A DNA stretch of 64,000 nt, taken from assembly GCA_031763025.1 (NCBI GenBank), contig JASSKH010000006.1, positions 3,824,958-3,888,957 on the forward strand, written 5' to 3'. Of this stretch, positions 10,510-23,500 are shown in pieces (position 1 is the first letter of the stretch; every line of letters begins with the position of its first letter). The stretch is from Macrocystis pyrifera (lineage: Eukaryota; Sar; Phaeophyceae; Laminariales; Laminariaceae). The position numbers and the translations under genes were made by a program. Under the pieces are notes generated by a model. That model was not told where the DNA came from. It was given only the letters and a program-made list of their open reading frames with translations, and did no database searches.

Positions 10510-11537
10510 TTTTATTTATAGAAATGCTTTCGCGTGTGCCCCTAAAAATCCCCCGTTTCCCCAGGTATAGGTGTTGAAACGAAGCGGATAGGTCAGCTTG
10601 CAGCCGTGTACGGTACCGACGCCCCAAATATCCCGCCGTTCAGAGTGGGGGGAGAGTGTTGCAAGGATTGCCTTGGGCTGGTTAATCGATCGATTTTGAT
10701 CGATCGATTTTTTACTCCCTATAACTCAGTAGGCAATAATAATACACCCACAACAAGCAGACAAAGCCAGGCATACCCTGGCCTTTTCGAGCCAAAATCA
10801 GGCACGCGGCACGCACTATGTCAATCTGGCCAAAAGCAGGGCTCCTGGCGCGTGATTTGTACTTGTTTGTAGTATGTAACTGATTGTGGCCCAAAAGCGG
10901 CCAGGTATACCTGATTTCGGCTAAAACCCTACTTCAAACTATAAACAACTGTCATACTATAGGCGCTACGAGGATATATGTATATATATGTGTGTGTGTG
11001 GATAAAACATGTACATAGGCGCGTCGCATGCCTGTTTTTTTCAGGTACGTTTGTCGATACGTGGGCACGATTCTTTTAGTAGAATGCCTGAAACCCCGAA
11101 AACGTTGTAACCCTTGCTACACCGTGCGTGGAGATACCTAAATAATACAACTTAAGGCATACCTTGTACCGCTTCACTAAACGCCCGAATAGACGCGCCT
11201 GAGACCTGTTGAGCGCCCCAGGGGACATCTCCTATTATACTAATCTGAAGCATTTTTTGAGCAAGGGTTATAGCGCCTACTATCTCGCCCAAAACATGCC
11301 ACGAATCTCCTCCTATATTCCCTAATAGTTTAGGGAATTCCAGGCTCCCACCAATAACGGCGTTATTTCTACAGCAGTAGTCGCCCGAAAAGGAAGCCCT
11401 TTGGCGTGTCCTGTATATAAGATACACCTTTTTTTAGCTGGTACCTGGTAGACAAGCTATAGGCCTCGAAAACAACAGCGTATGTAAAAGGCGCTCCGGC
11501 ATGCATTATTTAGGGCATGTCTTTTATAGGGTATCCT
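10510..11537. other. Unassigned region
   Basis: It includes dispersed ccaggcatacc/ggtatacctgatt segments near 10765 and 10900 and a short TA/TG microsatellite near 10975. Nothing supports a gene. Confidence 0.35.
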
Positions 11538-11645
11538 ATTACGGGGGACCATAGTAAATAGGACCCAATATTGCTAGTAAAAATAGGTGAATATATAGGT
11601 TTTTGTGTGTCCGTAAGTCCTATATTTACTATGTTCCCCCGTAAT
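11538..11645. mobile_element. MITE family A, copy 1
   Basis: Its ends attacgggggaccatagtaa and ttactatgttcccccgtaat are inverted repeats of about 28 bp around an AT-rich centre with tataggtttttgtg. It has the GACCATAGTAAAT subtype arm. Confidence 0.9.
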
Positions 11646-12950
11646 CGTAGTATCCGAGTATCGTGGTAAAAGGGAATGGAAGGCAGGTACTATCTTATCT
11701 GAACAGGCCAGGAAGGCAGCTTCTCTTGTTCAGGAGACTTCTTCTGTTGCTGTCGTGTTGTTTCTCTTCACGATGAGAAATGGAAAGGAGAGGTTGAGAG
11801 TGATTCGATAGGAGTTTGGTTCAAGGCACCAAGTTCACTCTGCCCTCTTTCTATTCATCCGCCGGACGGGTAAATAAGCCACTTGTCCGAGGAACTTTCC
11901 TCGGGCGCTTGTCTACTCTCCTATCGGTTTTCCTAACCATTGCCATTGTACTGCGAGGGAAACTTCAGAGCCCCGGGTGTTGAAGGGCTTTTTGATACTA
12001 CGGATATCCCGTAACCATTCTATAAGCGCCGCCACAGCGCTACTCCATATCGCATTTGCCCACCCTGGATAGTCGTGTATGCAGACCACACGACGGTCGA
12101 TGGATGATCGCGGAATTCATCCGAAAAGACCGGAAAAGGAGGTCGACGTTGCGGCTATTCTAAACAACGAAACGAGGCTAATATTTTCCCCACATCTCGT
12201 AGTGAGGCCTAGGCGTCACGGACAGTAGTGGTAATATATTGTGAGAAACACCCCCGCTGAAAGAGGGGGTCAAAAACCTTAATATAACAGGACAGGGGCC
12301 GACCATACGACAGTAATTTATATATAGTGCCTAGAGAGTGGGTGCTGTCGTCGTCCACAAACAAGTTGACGTTCGTCCGTATACGAGTAACGATTGGTGT
12401 ATCGGGTACAACAGCAAAACTGTAGTAGTAGTATCCCTGGTAGTTGTTATCTGATCTTCTTGTGACGTCCTTATTTATGTTGATCGATCAGCTGGCTATA
12501 TATCATACAGCAGGACATATTGTAACAACAGCAAACAGCAACCTTGTCCTCGGGACTCGGCCTGCGCCCTGAGCGCATGTTTGCTTCGTTTTTCTTGTGT
12601 TGTTTTCTTTATTTTATTTCCTTTTCTTTCTTCTTTCTGTTTTCCCTCTGCGTGTTTTTCTTTTTTTGTCTTTTTCTTTTCTGTTTCCGTTCCTTTTTTT
12701 TCGAGTGTACATATATATAATACCAGGGATGGATATGTTCCAGACCTGGTGGTGTTATTTGGTTGCAAGTAGTGATGATACGGGATGGTATACCACAGCC
12801 CGTTAGAACGGTTTCCCTTTAGGACTGGTATCATGATGCTGCCATGTGCGCTATTTCGTACCAGGTACATGTTTGTTTTCTGTCATTGAATTTTGTTTTT
12901 GGTTACAGCCTGTTTTGTGGCCACAGCAGGCAAGATTTCAGGGAAGTGAG
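11646..12950. other. Unassigned region with local stem-forming sequence
   Basis: Between 11680 and 12290 the sequence is free of the window's repeat families and rich in complementary segments: gattcgataggag with ctcctatcgg, gtccgaggaa with ttcctcggg, and a hairpin accccc-gctgaaaga-gggggt at 12249-12269. No known ncRNA was recognised. At 12580-12720 lies a pyrimidine-rich, low-complexity stretch. Confidence 0.35.
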
Positions 12951-12964
12951 CTAATAATATGAGA

Positions 12965-12976
12965 CCCACCACCACC

Positions 12977-13010
<34 letters not shown>

Positions 13011-13033
13011 TCATTATCATCATTATCATCATT
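12965..13033. repeat. CAC/CAT trinucleotide microsatellite
   Basis: A run of CCA units turns into CAT units and then imperfect ATT/ATC units. The many short ORFs through it are artefacts. Confidence 0.95.
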
Positions 13034-13039
13034 CTCTCT

Positions 13040-14362
13040 TGCTGGTTGGGTTGATTGTTGTACCACAGGTACAGCAGGTACATACGTATACACTTCGAGT
13101 ATAATCTAAAGGCCAAATACATTCATACTTGTTGCTACGGTACGCACAGGTATAGTAGTACCGCCGGTTTTACTCGCACGAGTTAGTTAGTTGTGAGTGT
13201 GTTATTGTTTGCTGTTTGTCCGAAAAACGGGTGTGCGGTGCAGTGCACTACTTATTACTGCTGCTGTTTGCTGTAGTGTGTGCTGTGCGCAATGATGCGC
13301 AGTTCTTCAGGATCGTTCCTTTTCGTTGCGGACGAAAAATCGTTTCAACAATCGTGCCGGTACATCGTAGGATCCTACCACGTGCCAAGTTGTCCGAACC
13401 TGTAAATATTTTTTCGTATTAATTATTAATGAATAAACGTTCATTATATTCCCGTACATAGCTGTATATCGTACCAGTACGCCGAGGTCGCAGATCGTAC
13501 GTCTCCTTGTCTCTGTTTCGTCATCCCTGTAAAAATCGAAGGGCCATTCGCGAATTCTAGATGAAGCCTTACGAGTTTCCCGTAGGATTGGAACGCATTC
13601 AGACCCGACGAACACTTAACACATATTTTTGCCGGGGAAGGGAGTGATCTGACCGAGAGTTATAATCGGCAACGAGAAAGGGCGAACCTTTTTTCGTCGA
13701 GGCGGCGGGTGCTCCGGAAACAATAAACAAGAGGATGAAACTGTAGCAATTTTGAGGTTTTGTATAGAAGAAGAGGCCCATATTAGACGGGAAATACAAG
13801 TGAAGTTTTACCGTGAGATGTCTAAACAAACGCAATCACGTGCAACCCCGCTTCGCAAGGAGCGTCTCGGTGGGCGCGCGGATTCCGGTCCCAAGGGCAA
13901 CCGATCTATATTACGCTGGCCTCCGCTTCAAAAGCGAGCCCAACGCGCTTCAAGGAAGCCGTCAAATCGGGAGTTCAAAAAGACGCTCCCTGCTGTTACG
14001 AAGGCGAAAATTGGAAAAAAATCAGGAATATAACACGTGTTTCTCACACAGCTACGAAAATAGTTTCGGGCGTCTTTCCGAGCCAGGCTTGAAGCACAAG
14101 CTGGGAGATAGCCTGCCCTGCAGAAGAACCGTCATCGCAGCTCCATTGTCCGGCGGACGTGACCTCGCCACTCTCTTCGCTCGAAGCTAGCGAAGAAAAG
14201 CTAAACGGCACGCGACAAGAGGGGTGGGCTCTCTCTCTCTCTTGGTCTCGCTGTTGCAGTGAGAGGCTTTTTTTTCCAGTCTACTCATCGAAAAAAGCAG
14301 GACGGGACGTTTTGAAATTTCTCTTTTTTCCAGCCAGCACAGCAGCAGCAGCAGCAGCAGGA
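13040..14362. promoter_or_regulatory. Upstream region of the ATG11-like gene
   Basis: This stretch should include the promoter and 5' leader. A ctctctctctct tract lies at 14229-14242, and possible leader acceptors (ctgttgcag at about 14254, ttttttccag at about 14333) suggest a spliced 5' UTR. Overlapping ORFs at 13752-14190 have no recognisable product. No TATA box can be assigned. Confidence 0.3.
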
Positions 14363-14532
14363 ATGTCTCGCCACGGAGCGATGGTGCAATCGAGCGGCGG
14401 CAGCAACATCAATATTGGAGGGGGAAGGTACACCGTGGTGGTGTTTGAGGCGGAAAGCGGGAAGAGGCTTGACGTGGAGCTCCCGGAGGGACAGCAGGAC
14501 GGGACGGATGAGTTGCGGAGAGAACTTTTCAG
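14363..14532 (+). CDS. ATG11: ATG11-like exon 1: start and first half of ubiquitin-like domain
   Basis: The ATG at 14363 gives MSRHGAMVQ and then RYTVVVFEAESGKRLDVELP, which looks like the first beta hairpin of a ubiquitin-like fold at residues 22-41. The frame is also open upstream to an ATG at 14159, but that stretch holds a pyrimidine tract ending in ttttttccag at about 14333 and reads as low complexity, so 14363 is preferred. The donor is AG|GTGAAA, leaving two bases of an Arg codon that is completed by the first base of exon 2. Confidence 0.75.
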
Positions 14533-17500
14533 GTGAAAATCTATGGTGATCAAAGAGGGGGATGCAAGAAAAAATATTGAGAGAGGGCCGAAAAATAACA
14601 GAAATAGGAAATCGAATTTAGAGGTTCACCAAGACTTTTGGCTGTGCCTACGTAGTACACGTGAGACTACAACCTGGTAGACCACTACGTACGCGTGAGA
14701 CAGCAAACAGCGCGGGCAGCAGCCGGCAGCCAACAGCCAGCAGCCAGCAGCCGGGTGGTAGTATTACGGCGGCAACCTCCTGTTCGAGGCGGTCATTTTG
14801 TGGTCGGCTCGATGAAAACCCTGCGGGTCGATATCGTAGGGCTTTCTTCTTAGCGTTGGTTGAGAAGGTTCAAGAACGAGACGTTCTTCTGATCTGGCGA
14901 TTTCTCTCGAACCTTCCGGACTTTTCCGACGACGCAGGCTGTACCCGTACGTAAAAGAGAGTACGTTTCGTACTCGTACGAGTACTGGGCGGTGGGTAGT
15001 CTACCTACTGGATCGATTCGTTATTTATATTCGTTCTACTCCGTTGCAAGCAGTATTACTATTAATATTAATATGAGTACTACTATCAATAGTAGCACTC
15101 GTATTTAGTTTGAGCGAAGTTGCTCGTCTTGCTGGACTCTGGCGTCCTTGGATCGCACCGATGATCTCCAACCGCCCCCCCCGCCGTCCCCCCGGCCGGC
15201 CCACCTCCGCCACCACGATGATCCACATGCGCAATCCATCGTGTCATACCTTCAAATAAGTCGAGCGCGATACCACTACTGCAGCAGTATAGACGTGTTA
15301 CAGCATACCAGTACCACGAGCACGTGTACTGCTGCTGTAACACCTGTATAGAAATAAAGAAATAAAAGCTCTGCCTTTTGTATCGTGCATCAGAAAAAAA
15401 ATGAAGAGATGCCCCCCCTCCGCCTTTTTGCCACTCTACCGTCGCTCCAGGTGGATTCCCTGTACGTAAGGATGGATGTAATTGCTGTCGTTGGTCTTTA
15501 TCAGACGGCATGATACTATTAGTACTACTGTAGTACAGTTTAGCAGTCTAAGTATATGTACCGTTACAACGCGCAAGGTAACACCTCCCCTGTAGACACT
15601 CGGGACGCACTGCAGAGCGACTTCCTCCAAATCCAAAACATGAGGGCGAACACACACCCCAACCAAACTTGATATTGTGGTTGGAGAGATCTTGGACGAG
15701 CCGAACTTGATATCGTGGTGGGAAAGAGATCTCAAACTCGATATTGTGGTTGGAGAGATCTCGGACGAGATCTTTCCAGAGAGAGGCGTCGCTCAGCGTT
15801 TACACTCTCCCCTTCGTCGATAAAAACAGCTTCGGAATTCGTCATGCTGCTGTAGGAGGTGCGTTGTCTTGCGCGCTACCTGGTACACGTTTTCAAGGTT
15901 TATACCTGGCACCAGTATGTAGCAAACAGGCTGCAGCCGATCGCGCTGTTGCATATTGGTATTAATAGTGTAGGTACGGCGTACCCGAGGGAAGCACGTA
16001 GCGAGAGGTACGAATATACCGCACATACAGCAGTACGTACGTAAAAGTTGAAACTACTCTGTACGTATATATACGTACGTACGGCAGTACGGCGGCACCA
16101 CCCACGTTTCCGGACAATGCACGTGCTTGGAATTTTGACTTTTGGGTTCATTTTTACACTACTGGTAAGAGGCGAGCCTCCACTGCTACTCTATCAGTTT
16201 TAACTCTACACTACGTACGGCGGTAGTACCGGTATGGTATACCGACAATGCGTTTGTTCGGTACTACTGTTGGTTCCCCTATTCGGTAACGTTGCCCGCG
16301 CGCGTGGGGGGGGGGGGGGGGGGGGGGGGGGGTCGGTGACGTGGCCATTTCTTGTAAATGCCGGTGGATGAAACCCCCTACCCTACTACTGTACCTCGTA
16401 CTACCGTATACTATAACCAAGATAACATACCCCTCTGGGACGAAGTTCAGACCCGGTTTCCTCCAGAACATGGGGGGGGAGGCACACACCACGAAAATGG
16501 TGGCTTTGAAAGGATGGGGGCAGACACACGAATATGGTGGCTTTGGAAAGACTTCGTCGAGAAGATTGCGCAGCCAGTAGTAGAAGCATCGCTCGTCGTA
16601 CTCGGTAGGTCCTCCTCGCTGTCGAGAAACCCAGCTTGAAAAAAAATCCAGGGGGGTGTGTTATCTTGGGTGTTTTGCTGTACGGTATACACGTGTTGAT
16701 GGGTTCATAGCGATACACGACGCAGAACTCTGGACGGAAATATAACGACCTTTTACCCATGAACATGGTTACCATGCGGTGCTCGCAATCCCGTTCAGAG
16801 GGGTACCTGGTAGTATACTGCGTGTATCAGCAGTATTACTGGGGAACTTATCATAGTAATCAGAACAGAGTACGGTGTCTGAACATTAGGGGATACATGG
16901 GTTTTGGGTCCATCGTGGGTTCTGATGCTTGTTACATATGCCAACCCGCGTATCATTACACTGCGAAGGGCCTACTTGATTTCAAGTATTGCAGTCTGTC
17001 TTTGACGCTTGTTGGGTGGTGCACCATCCATCGTAACCATAGATGGTGTTATCATATGACGGCAGCAAAGGTATTCATAGTGTTGGGTGATCTCTTTCGT
17101 CTTTCGGGCTTGAGAGGGCAAAAATCCCCGACAATATTACGAGGTGACGGTTGCTGCTGATATGACGGTTACGCTATCGGCCGCACGAAGCAGCCTCGGC
17201 TGCTGTGGTAAGGGATAGGATATGTCTTTGGAGGGCAGCGAAAGAACGATATATGCATAGATGACGTCCGCGCGTCAAGATGATACCGCCGTGCAACGCG
17301 CAAGATAGAACACACCACCCCCATCCCATGGACGGAATTCGACGCTGGTTTTCTCGGCCGTAGGGCAAGGTGCCGACGCCGAGCGAGCCGATGCGTCTCT
17401 AATGAAAATATGTCGTCGAGACCGTCCCAAAACCATCATCTTGCGAGGTGTTCGCTTTTGCCTACCTGCGCTTGGAGAAACTCGGCTCGAAAACCCGTCC

Positions 17501-20500
17501 CGGTTGGGGTGTGTTAACCTTACCACCCGCGTGATGACGGTTTTCGCACTGCTGCAGGCTCTCTTCCATCATGACGGTAACGCCCTCCTAGTGTTTTATG
17601 ATCGCTACACGAACATCTCAAAGGGGTTCTAGATAAGGCGCACCGCTCTTGTCACAGCTGCGTACGAGTACAAGGAACTTTTTTGTACCAGGTATATTAA
17701 TATCCAATCCCAAATGTCCGTACGTGCAGGGACATGATGGCATACCGCTCATTTGTTTGAGCGTCCAGATACGTACGTGGTTACTATTGATATTACGGGG
17801 GTCCATGGTTGATAAAAATAGGTGAATGTATAGGTTTTTATGTATACCATAGGTCCTATTAACTATGGACCCCCGTAATAGTGACAAAGGCACCAACAAA
17901 ACACCAAAAGCTGCCTTGGAGGAAACCTGCGGTGTTTTTTTTTTTTGGTTGGGCCCGTCCACTGGAAATTTGGTGCGTGATGTTTGCCAAAAATGCATGC
18001 ACGATTTCCAGCTAGCGGTGACCATGCATACTTAATTTTTTGTTGTGTGTTGTTGGTTTTTACGAGACCATTGCAGGAAAGGGCACCTGCGGTCTTGTCG
18101 TGCCAGGGTGAGCGATATTTGGGTACGACTGATTGTCACGGTGCGAGCGTGCGTTCTCTATATAGTGAAGGACTTGCGTTAATCCTTACAGGAGTGCATG
18201 TGTACTAATTTCAAGTAGCTTGTACCCGAAACAAACGCGAGCACAGCAATCGAAAAGCGGCGAGAGTGGGCCACCCCTTAGATAGAACAGAAGTACCGCC
18301 GGGAGGGCCGGATCGCTGGCGGGTTGCCATTATGGGTGGGGCCGATCCTGTATTTAACGTACATCAGTACTGCATGCATAGTCGCCTTTTTTCCATGCCC
18401 TTGTTTGCCGCTGAAGGTACCAGGTGTTTCGAACGAAACCCTTTTGAGACCCATGGGTAGCATGAGTATACTTAAGCGACCAAGTAAACGAGTACGTATT
18501 TATACATGTATTAATATTAATAGTATATTTACACATTTATATATATATACAGGTATATGCTAAAGTAGTACCTTGTATATATCTAAGCTGTGCGACGTCA
18601 TTTTTCCTCGAAACTGATTCTTGTAAAACTGTTTTTTGTAAAGCTTGGTGTGTTACTTCGATCCCGCGTGCTACTATATATTATATGCGGTACTGACATG
18701 TATGCGCGGATTTGTCATCCTGCTAAAATGTGAGCGCGCAGCCGGGGTATCGTACTGCTTACTGCTGTGGCAGGTAAGCTATGCTGACTCTCCACGCATA
18801 TCGCGCTGCCTCCTACTCCTCGCATGTGCTGTAGCTCGGGTGTGTGCTGACATGCTAAAATGTTCACCCACTGTTGACGCTGTCAGTAGCCCGGGGCTGC
18901 CCCGTTTGGTCGTGCGGTCGACACCGCTCTACGTACGTTTTATCCCTTTGAGCGCAAACTGCAGTGCCGGTTCGGGGGACAAACCACTCAAAATTCTAAG
19001 AGGTTCGTCCCCCAAAACGGGACTGTCTGCAGCCCTACTGTTAATAACTCTACGTGAAAGGGTTGTGCGCTTTATTAATTCTGCAAGTTGTCATTTTTGT
19101 TCTGCTTTCGGGAAATCCGGAATTATTGAACTGGATGCAGGCCCTCCAATAGAGTACAACGCCACAACCTGAGACCCGTTTTTGGCTCTCTCTTTCCAAT
19201 AAACGCATCCCGTATATCCCCCCTGATGTACCCGATCGCCCCACTAGTGGTGAAAACGTGCTGTATCACTCCCCGAGGCTCAGGTTTCCTTTGCTCAATC
19301 TCCCATTTTAACCCTCTTGGGGTAAGACCAATTATTACCGGGGGCCGTAGTAAATAGGACCAAATATTGTTGGTAAAAATAGCGAAATATATAGGTTTTT
19401 GTGTGTACCGTAGGTCCTGCTTACTATGGTCCCCCGTAATAGTTATAATTTGAGTGGTTTGTCCCCGAAAGGGGACTGCTGCAGTTTGCCCGCAAAGGGT
19501 TATAGTTGCCGCCGGGTGCTCGTTGCTGTGTTTCCGTCGGAAACCCTAAAAAGAGCCCCCAAAAAAGAAGGTTGGTTGATGGCTGCCTTTGGGTGTGTTG
19601 GTATTATTGGATATGGCATGTTTTGGAGATGTAACGGTCGTCAATCGTCAGACCAGACCTTCCACGTCGCGGGTGCGCACACGGGCTTCCTGATCTGCGC
19701 CAACGCGTAGATAGACGAGCCTTCTGATGGTATCCGGTATTTCTCACACTGCTATCATGTCACCCACCTGGTATTGTAGAAGATGGAACCTCTGGCAATG
19801 CATGTGATATCTGGTCTGTAGAGTACTTGAAAGCAGTACCGGTATTTATTTGTGATGCAGAAGTTATGTATGGGTGTGGTCTGTCCTGAGAGTTTCCGGG
19901 TGTGTTCGTAGGTGTGTATCTCGTATTTTCCATGTGATATTTTACGTTTGACCGTGTTCATGGGTGTGTATCTTGTATTTTCCATGTGATGCTATACATT
20001 TGACCGTTATTTCTATCCAACGACCTCCAGGAAGCACACCCGGCAGGACCCGTCCGTACTCGTTCTGAAATCGGTATTCTTGCGGCGTGAAGAACATTTG
20101 TATAGTAGTTCCGTTTGTAGTTACATCGTGTGAAAAATGAATAGCAGCACTGAGAGTACGAGGTCGTGCAAGACGAAGCAGCAGCAGCAATTCAGCATAC
20201 TGTGATTGATTTTGACGGCAGTATAATACTCGCTACTGACTCTTGAGTCAGCCAGTGCCAAGCCCTACTGTAAACGGCGCTTTTTGGACGAACCGTTTCG
20301 GACTGACGGGGGTCAAAAGCTCTTGGACCGATGTTTTTTTTTTTAATTTCCCGACAACTACCTGCGCCTCTGGGCGTAAATCTAGTACCTCTCAGCCACT
20401 AATATGGAGACCGAGCGGTTCTTGCATTTCCGCCTGGAGTGGCATCGTTCATGGAGTCGTTTCGCACTTCTTTCATTTTTCTCGAGGTCCGGGGTTTGGG

Positions 20501-23500
20501 GAAGGGGGTACAGTGCAGAGCTCTTCAGGTTAGGGACCTCAACTTGGGAAAGGGCGCGCCTAAAAAAAACCCATCCCTATCCCTGTCGCTGTGGGCGGAA
20601 ATGTAACGACCCTTTAAATAGGCGTTAATATGAAGACCAGTCGGTCCTTTTATTGCCGCTCAGAATGGTTTTATCGTACCGGGTGGCACGCATCACATCC
20701 TTAAGGCGTGATGCAAGCAAATTGTTGATTTGTTTTTTTGCCCGGTGTTTTTCCATTTTTTGTTTTTTTTGTTTGGCTTTTTTTTTCTCTTTTTTTTTGC
20801 TTGGTCGGTCGGCGTCTGACTTGATTTGTGATGTTGTCTATTGATAGCGCAGTTGTAGTTTGCAGTGTGTCCCGTGTTGTGTTCTCACAGGGGGCGTGGG
20901 ACAGTCGATGGGTCTTGTTTTCTGTGATCTCGCTCTACCAGAGAGGGCCGGAGTTGTTGCAGTTGATGGGAGTTGTGGTTGATCACGTTGGCGCAGGTCT
21001 GGAGGGTTCCGTTCGTTGCCTGAGGCTTGACTTTTCGACCTGCGGATCGGGTTGGGCTTCGGGAGCGATAAATAGGGCATGCCTTATAACATGTTTTATA
21101 ACGCGTGGTAGGGATGGGAGGATCTGTAGTCATACGACTACTGCCATGCACTATGTATCGAGTACATCCCGCCCCCCCCTGATGCATCTCAAAAGGGATG
21201 CGTGCCCAACGGCCAAGTGACCTGAGGCTATTACGGGGGATCATATTAAATAGGACCTACGGTACGCACCAAAACCAATATGATGCCCTATTTTTACTAA
21301 CAATATTTGGTCCTATTTACTATGGTCCCCTGTAATAGAAGGAAAAGCTTACGCCTTCCCCCCCCCCCCCCCCCCGCCCCTGCCCCCGTCTCCTTGTGCT
21401 GCCCCGCAGATTAACTGGTGTGCCGCAAGAAAACCAGATCCTCCTCTGCGGCGGACCCCCTTACAAGCCGCTCCGGTCCCACCTCCCTCCGGGGGTAGCC
21501 GTCGCCATCTCGGGCACCGGTGGCACCATTGCCAGCACCAACAACGAGGAGACCGACACCAACATCAACACCAACCATGGCGATGGCGACACCGCCGCCG
21601 CCGCTACCGCCACCGCTTCCGCCACCGCTAGTAGCACTGACGCGGTGGAAACGCCTGCTAACAAGAAGAGGAAAACTAACAACGTGTACCTCTTCGACTG
21701 GCGCACTTTGGCGCCGGAGCGGTCCGCACCGTCATCCCCCGCCGCCGCCGCCGCCGCTGCCGCTGCCGCTGCCGCTGCGGCTGCTGCTGCTGCCGCCGCC
21801 GCCGCCGCTGCTGGAGCCGATTCGACCGCGCCTTCCGTTTTCGAGGAGGGTGGGGTCTCCCCCTCTTCTCTTTCGCAGGCGTCATCGCAGCTAGAGGGGG
21901 CGGCGGCAGCGGCGGCGGCGGTAGCGGCAGCCGCCTTGCGCGAAGCGGAGGCTGTCGAGGTTGCGGAGTTCGCGGGAGTGGCGGAGGTCAGGCTGCCGAC
22001 TGAGCCGGGGGCGGCGCCGTCTCCGTTGCCGTCGGCTGAAGGATCTGTCCTTTTGGCGGTAAGATCCGCTTGGGGAGTGAGGCGTGAGGGGTAAGGGTCG
22101 AAGGGGGGGGGAGGGCGGGGCGGGGTGGAGGGGAGGGGAGAGCGGGGTGGGGTTAGGGGGGTAGGGGGTAGGCGTTGAGGGGCGAGGTGGGAGGGGGGGT
22201 AGGGAGGGGAGGAGGAGGGGGGGGGCAGATGGTGGCTAGCCTTTGACGAAGGTTTGGGTCGAGTTTGGTGTTTTTGTTTGGCGAACGCGCGCAGAGGCGG
22301 TGGGCCGGCGACGGCGGGGTGGTGTGCATCGTGATCTTTCCCCCCCGCTTCCGCTTCTTTTCCCCCCCCCCGTCTACATATTTCTGCAAGGGGCCGCGAA
22401 TCTCCACTGTGTGTGCGCCGTCCAGCATGCCTTTCCTCAGAGCGACCGCATGGCCCCGCGCCCCCCCCCCCCCCTCCTCCCTCTCTTTTTGTCACCCCCC
22501 CGTGCAAGCAATATCTGCCTGGTCGGTGAAAACCCGACATGCTCCGTCCCGGCATTGTAGGGATGCGAGGGTCTATGGTCATACGACTACGGCCATGCAT
22601 GAGATCGAGTACATATCTCCTATCGAGTACACCCCCCCCGGTGGATGGTCATACACCCACCACCGTACCCGGCATCCAATCTTACCTCCCGTTCTGTTGC
22701 GCCGCGCTGTCGCCGTTACCGTTCCCGTCGCCCCAGACCATCGCAAACTACGAGCGAGGGTCCATGCTCGCGTTCAATCGAGGGCAGGCTTACTTTGACT
22801 CCTCCGCCAAGAGGCTGGACGGTGGGCTTGCGTGTGTGGACAGGATGCAGAATCAGGTGGGCGGTGGTGGTGGTAGTGGTGCTGGCGGTGCTGGGGTTTT
22901 ACTTCCGTACCCCTGTCTGTCTGTCTGTCTGTCTGCCTGTCTGTTTCCAGAAGAATCGTGTATGATGGGTGTCACTGCACGAATGGCGGCGGTTCGCCTA
23001 GTTTCGTCTGAGTTCTTGGCATTCTCCCGTACTCGCGCCGTTCCGCACGTGCTTACGCGCGAGCTGACGTACGTCGTAACTTACCCTCGTCCCTGCTTGG
23101 TCACTTGCGCATGACACTTGACACTTGCGTGTATGTGTATATTCGTTTTTTTTTTTTCACGATGCAGATGGAGGCCCTTGATGCGGCCATCTCAAACTCC
23201 CTGGACCACTGGGAACCGCTGCAGCGCGGCTACACTGCGCTCAAGGAGAGGCTCCAGGAGCAGGCGGTGCGACACGAGGGGATGCTCCAGGTAAGCCCCC
23301 CCCCCCCCCCCCCCCCCCAAAGCGGTTCTTGGTAGGATGCAGCTCACCCTTCATGCGACTCGCCGAACACCTCACGGCGCGCTTGGTGCAAGCAATGTCT
23401 GCCTGGTCGGTGAAAACCCGACATGCTCCGTCCCGGCATTGTAGGGATGCGAGGGTCTATGGTCAAACGACTACGGCCATGCATGAGATCGAGTACATCT

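Larger units (their letters stand above)
14533..21409 (+). other. Intron 1 of the ATG11-like gene (6.9 kb)
   Basis: It has a GTGAAA donor and an acceptor preceded by a C-rich tract (21355-21409). It contains three MITE family A copies, an approximately 30-bp poly(G) run at 16304-16332, a 50-60-bp partly triplicated segment at 15665-15780 (acttgatattgtggttggag) and several hundred bases with no identifiable content. The many short ORFs are not supported. Confidence 0.7.

Noticed and set aside
11680-12290. RNase P or SRP RNA gene
   Set aside because: A gaggaaagt-like segment on the minus strand caught the eye, but the remaining conserved regions of either RNA are missing.
12961-13040. Possible CRISPR-like or coding Met/Val tract
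   Set aside because: It is a plain CAC/CAT microsatellite with no spacers.
21461-22600. 379-codon minus-strand ORF, Ala/Pro-rich
   Set aside because: It is antisense to exon 2 and runs on into intron sequence and C/G tracts; it has no domain of its own.
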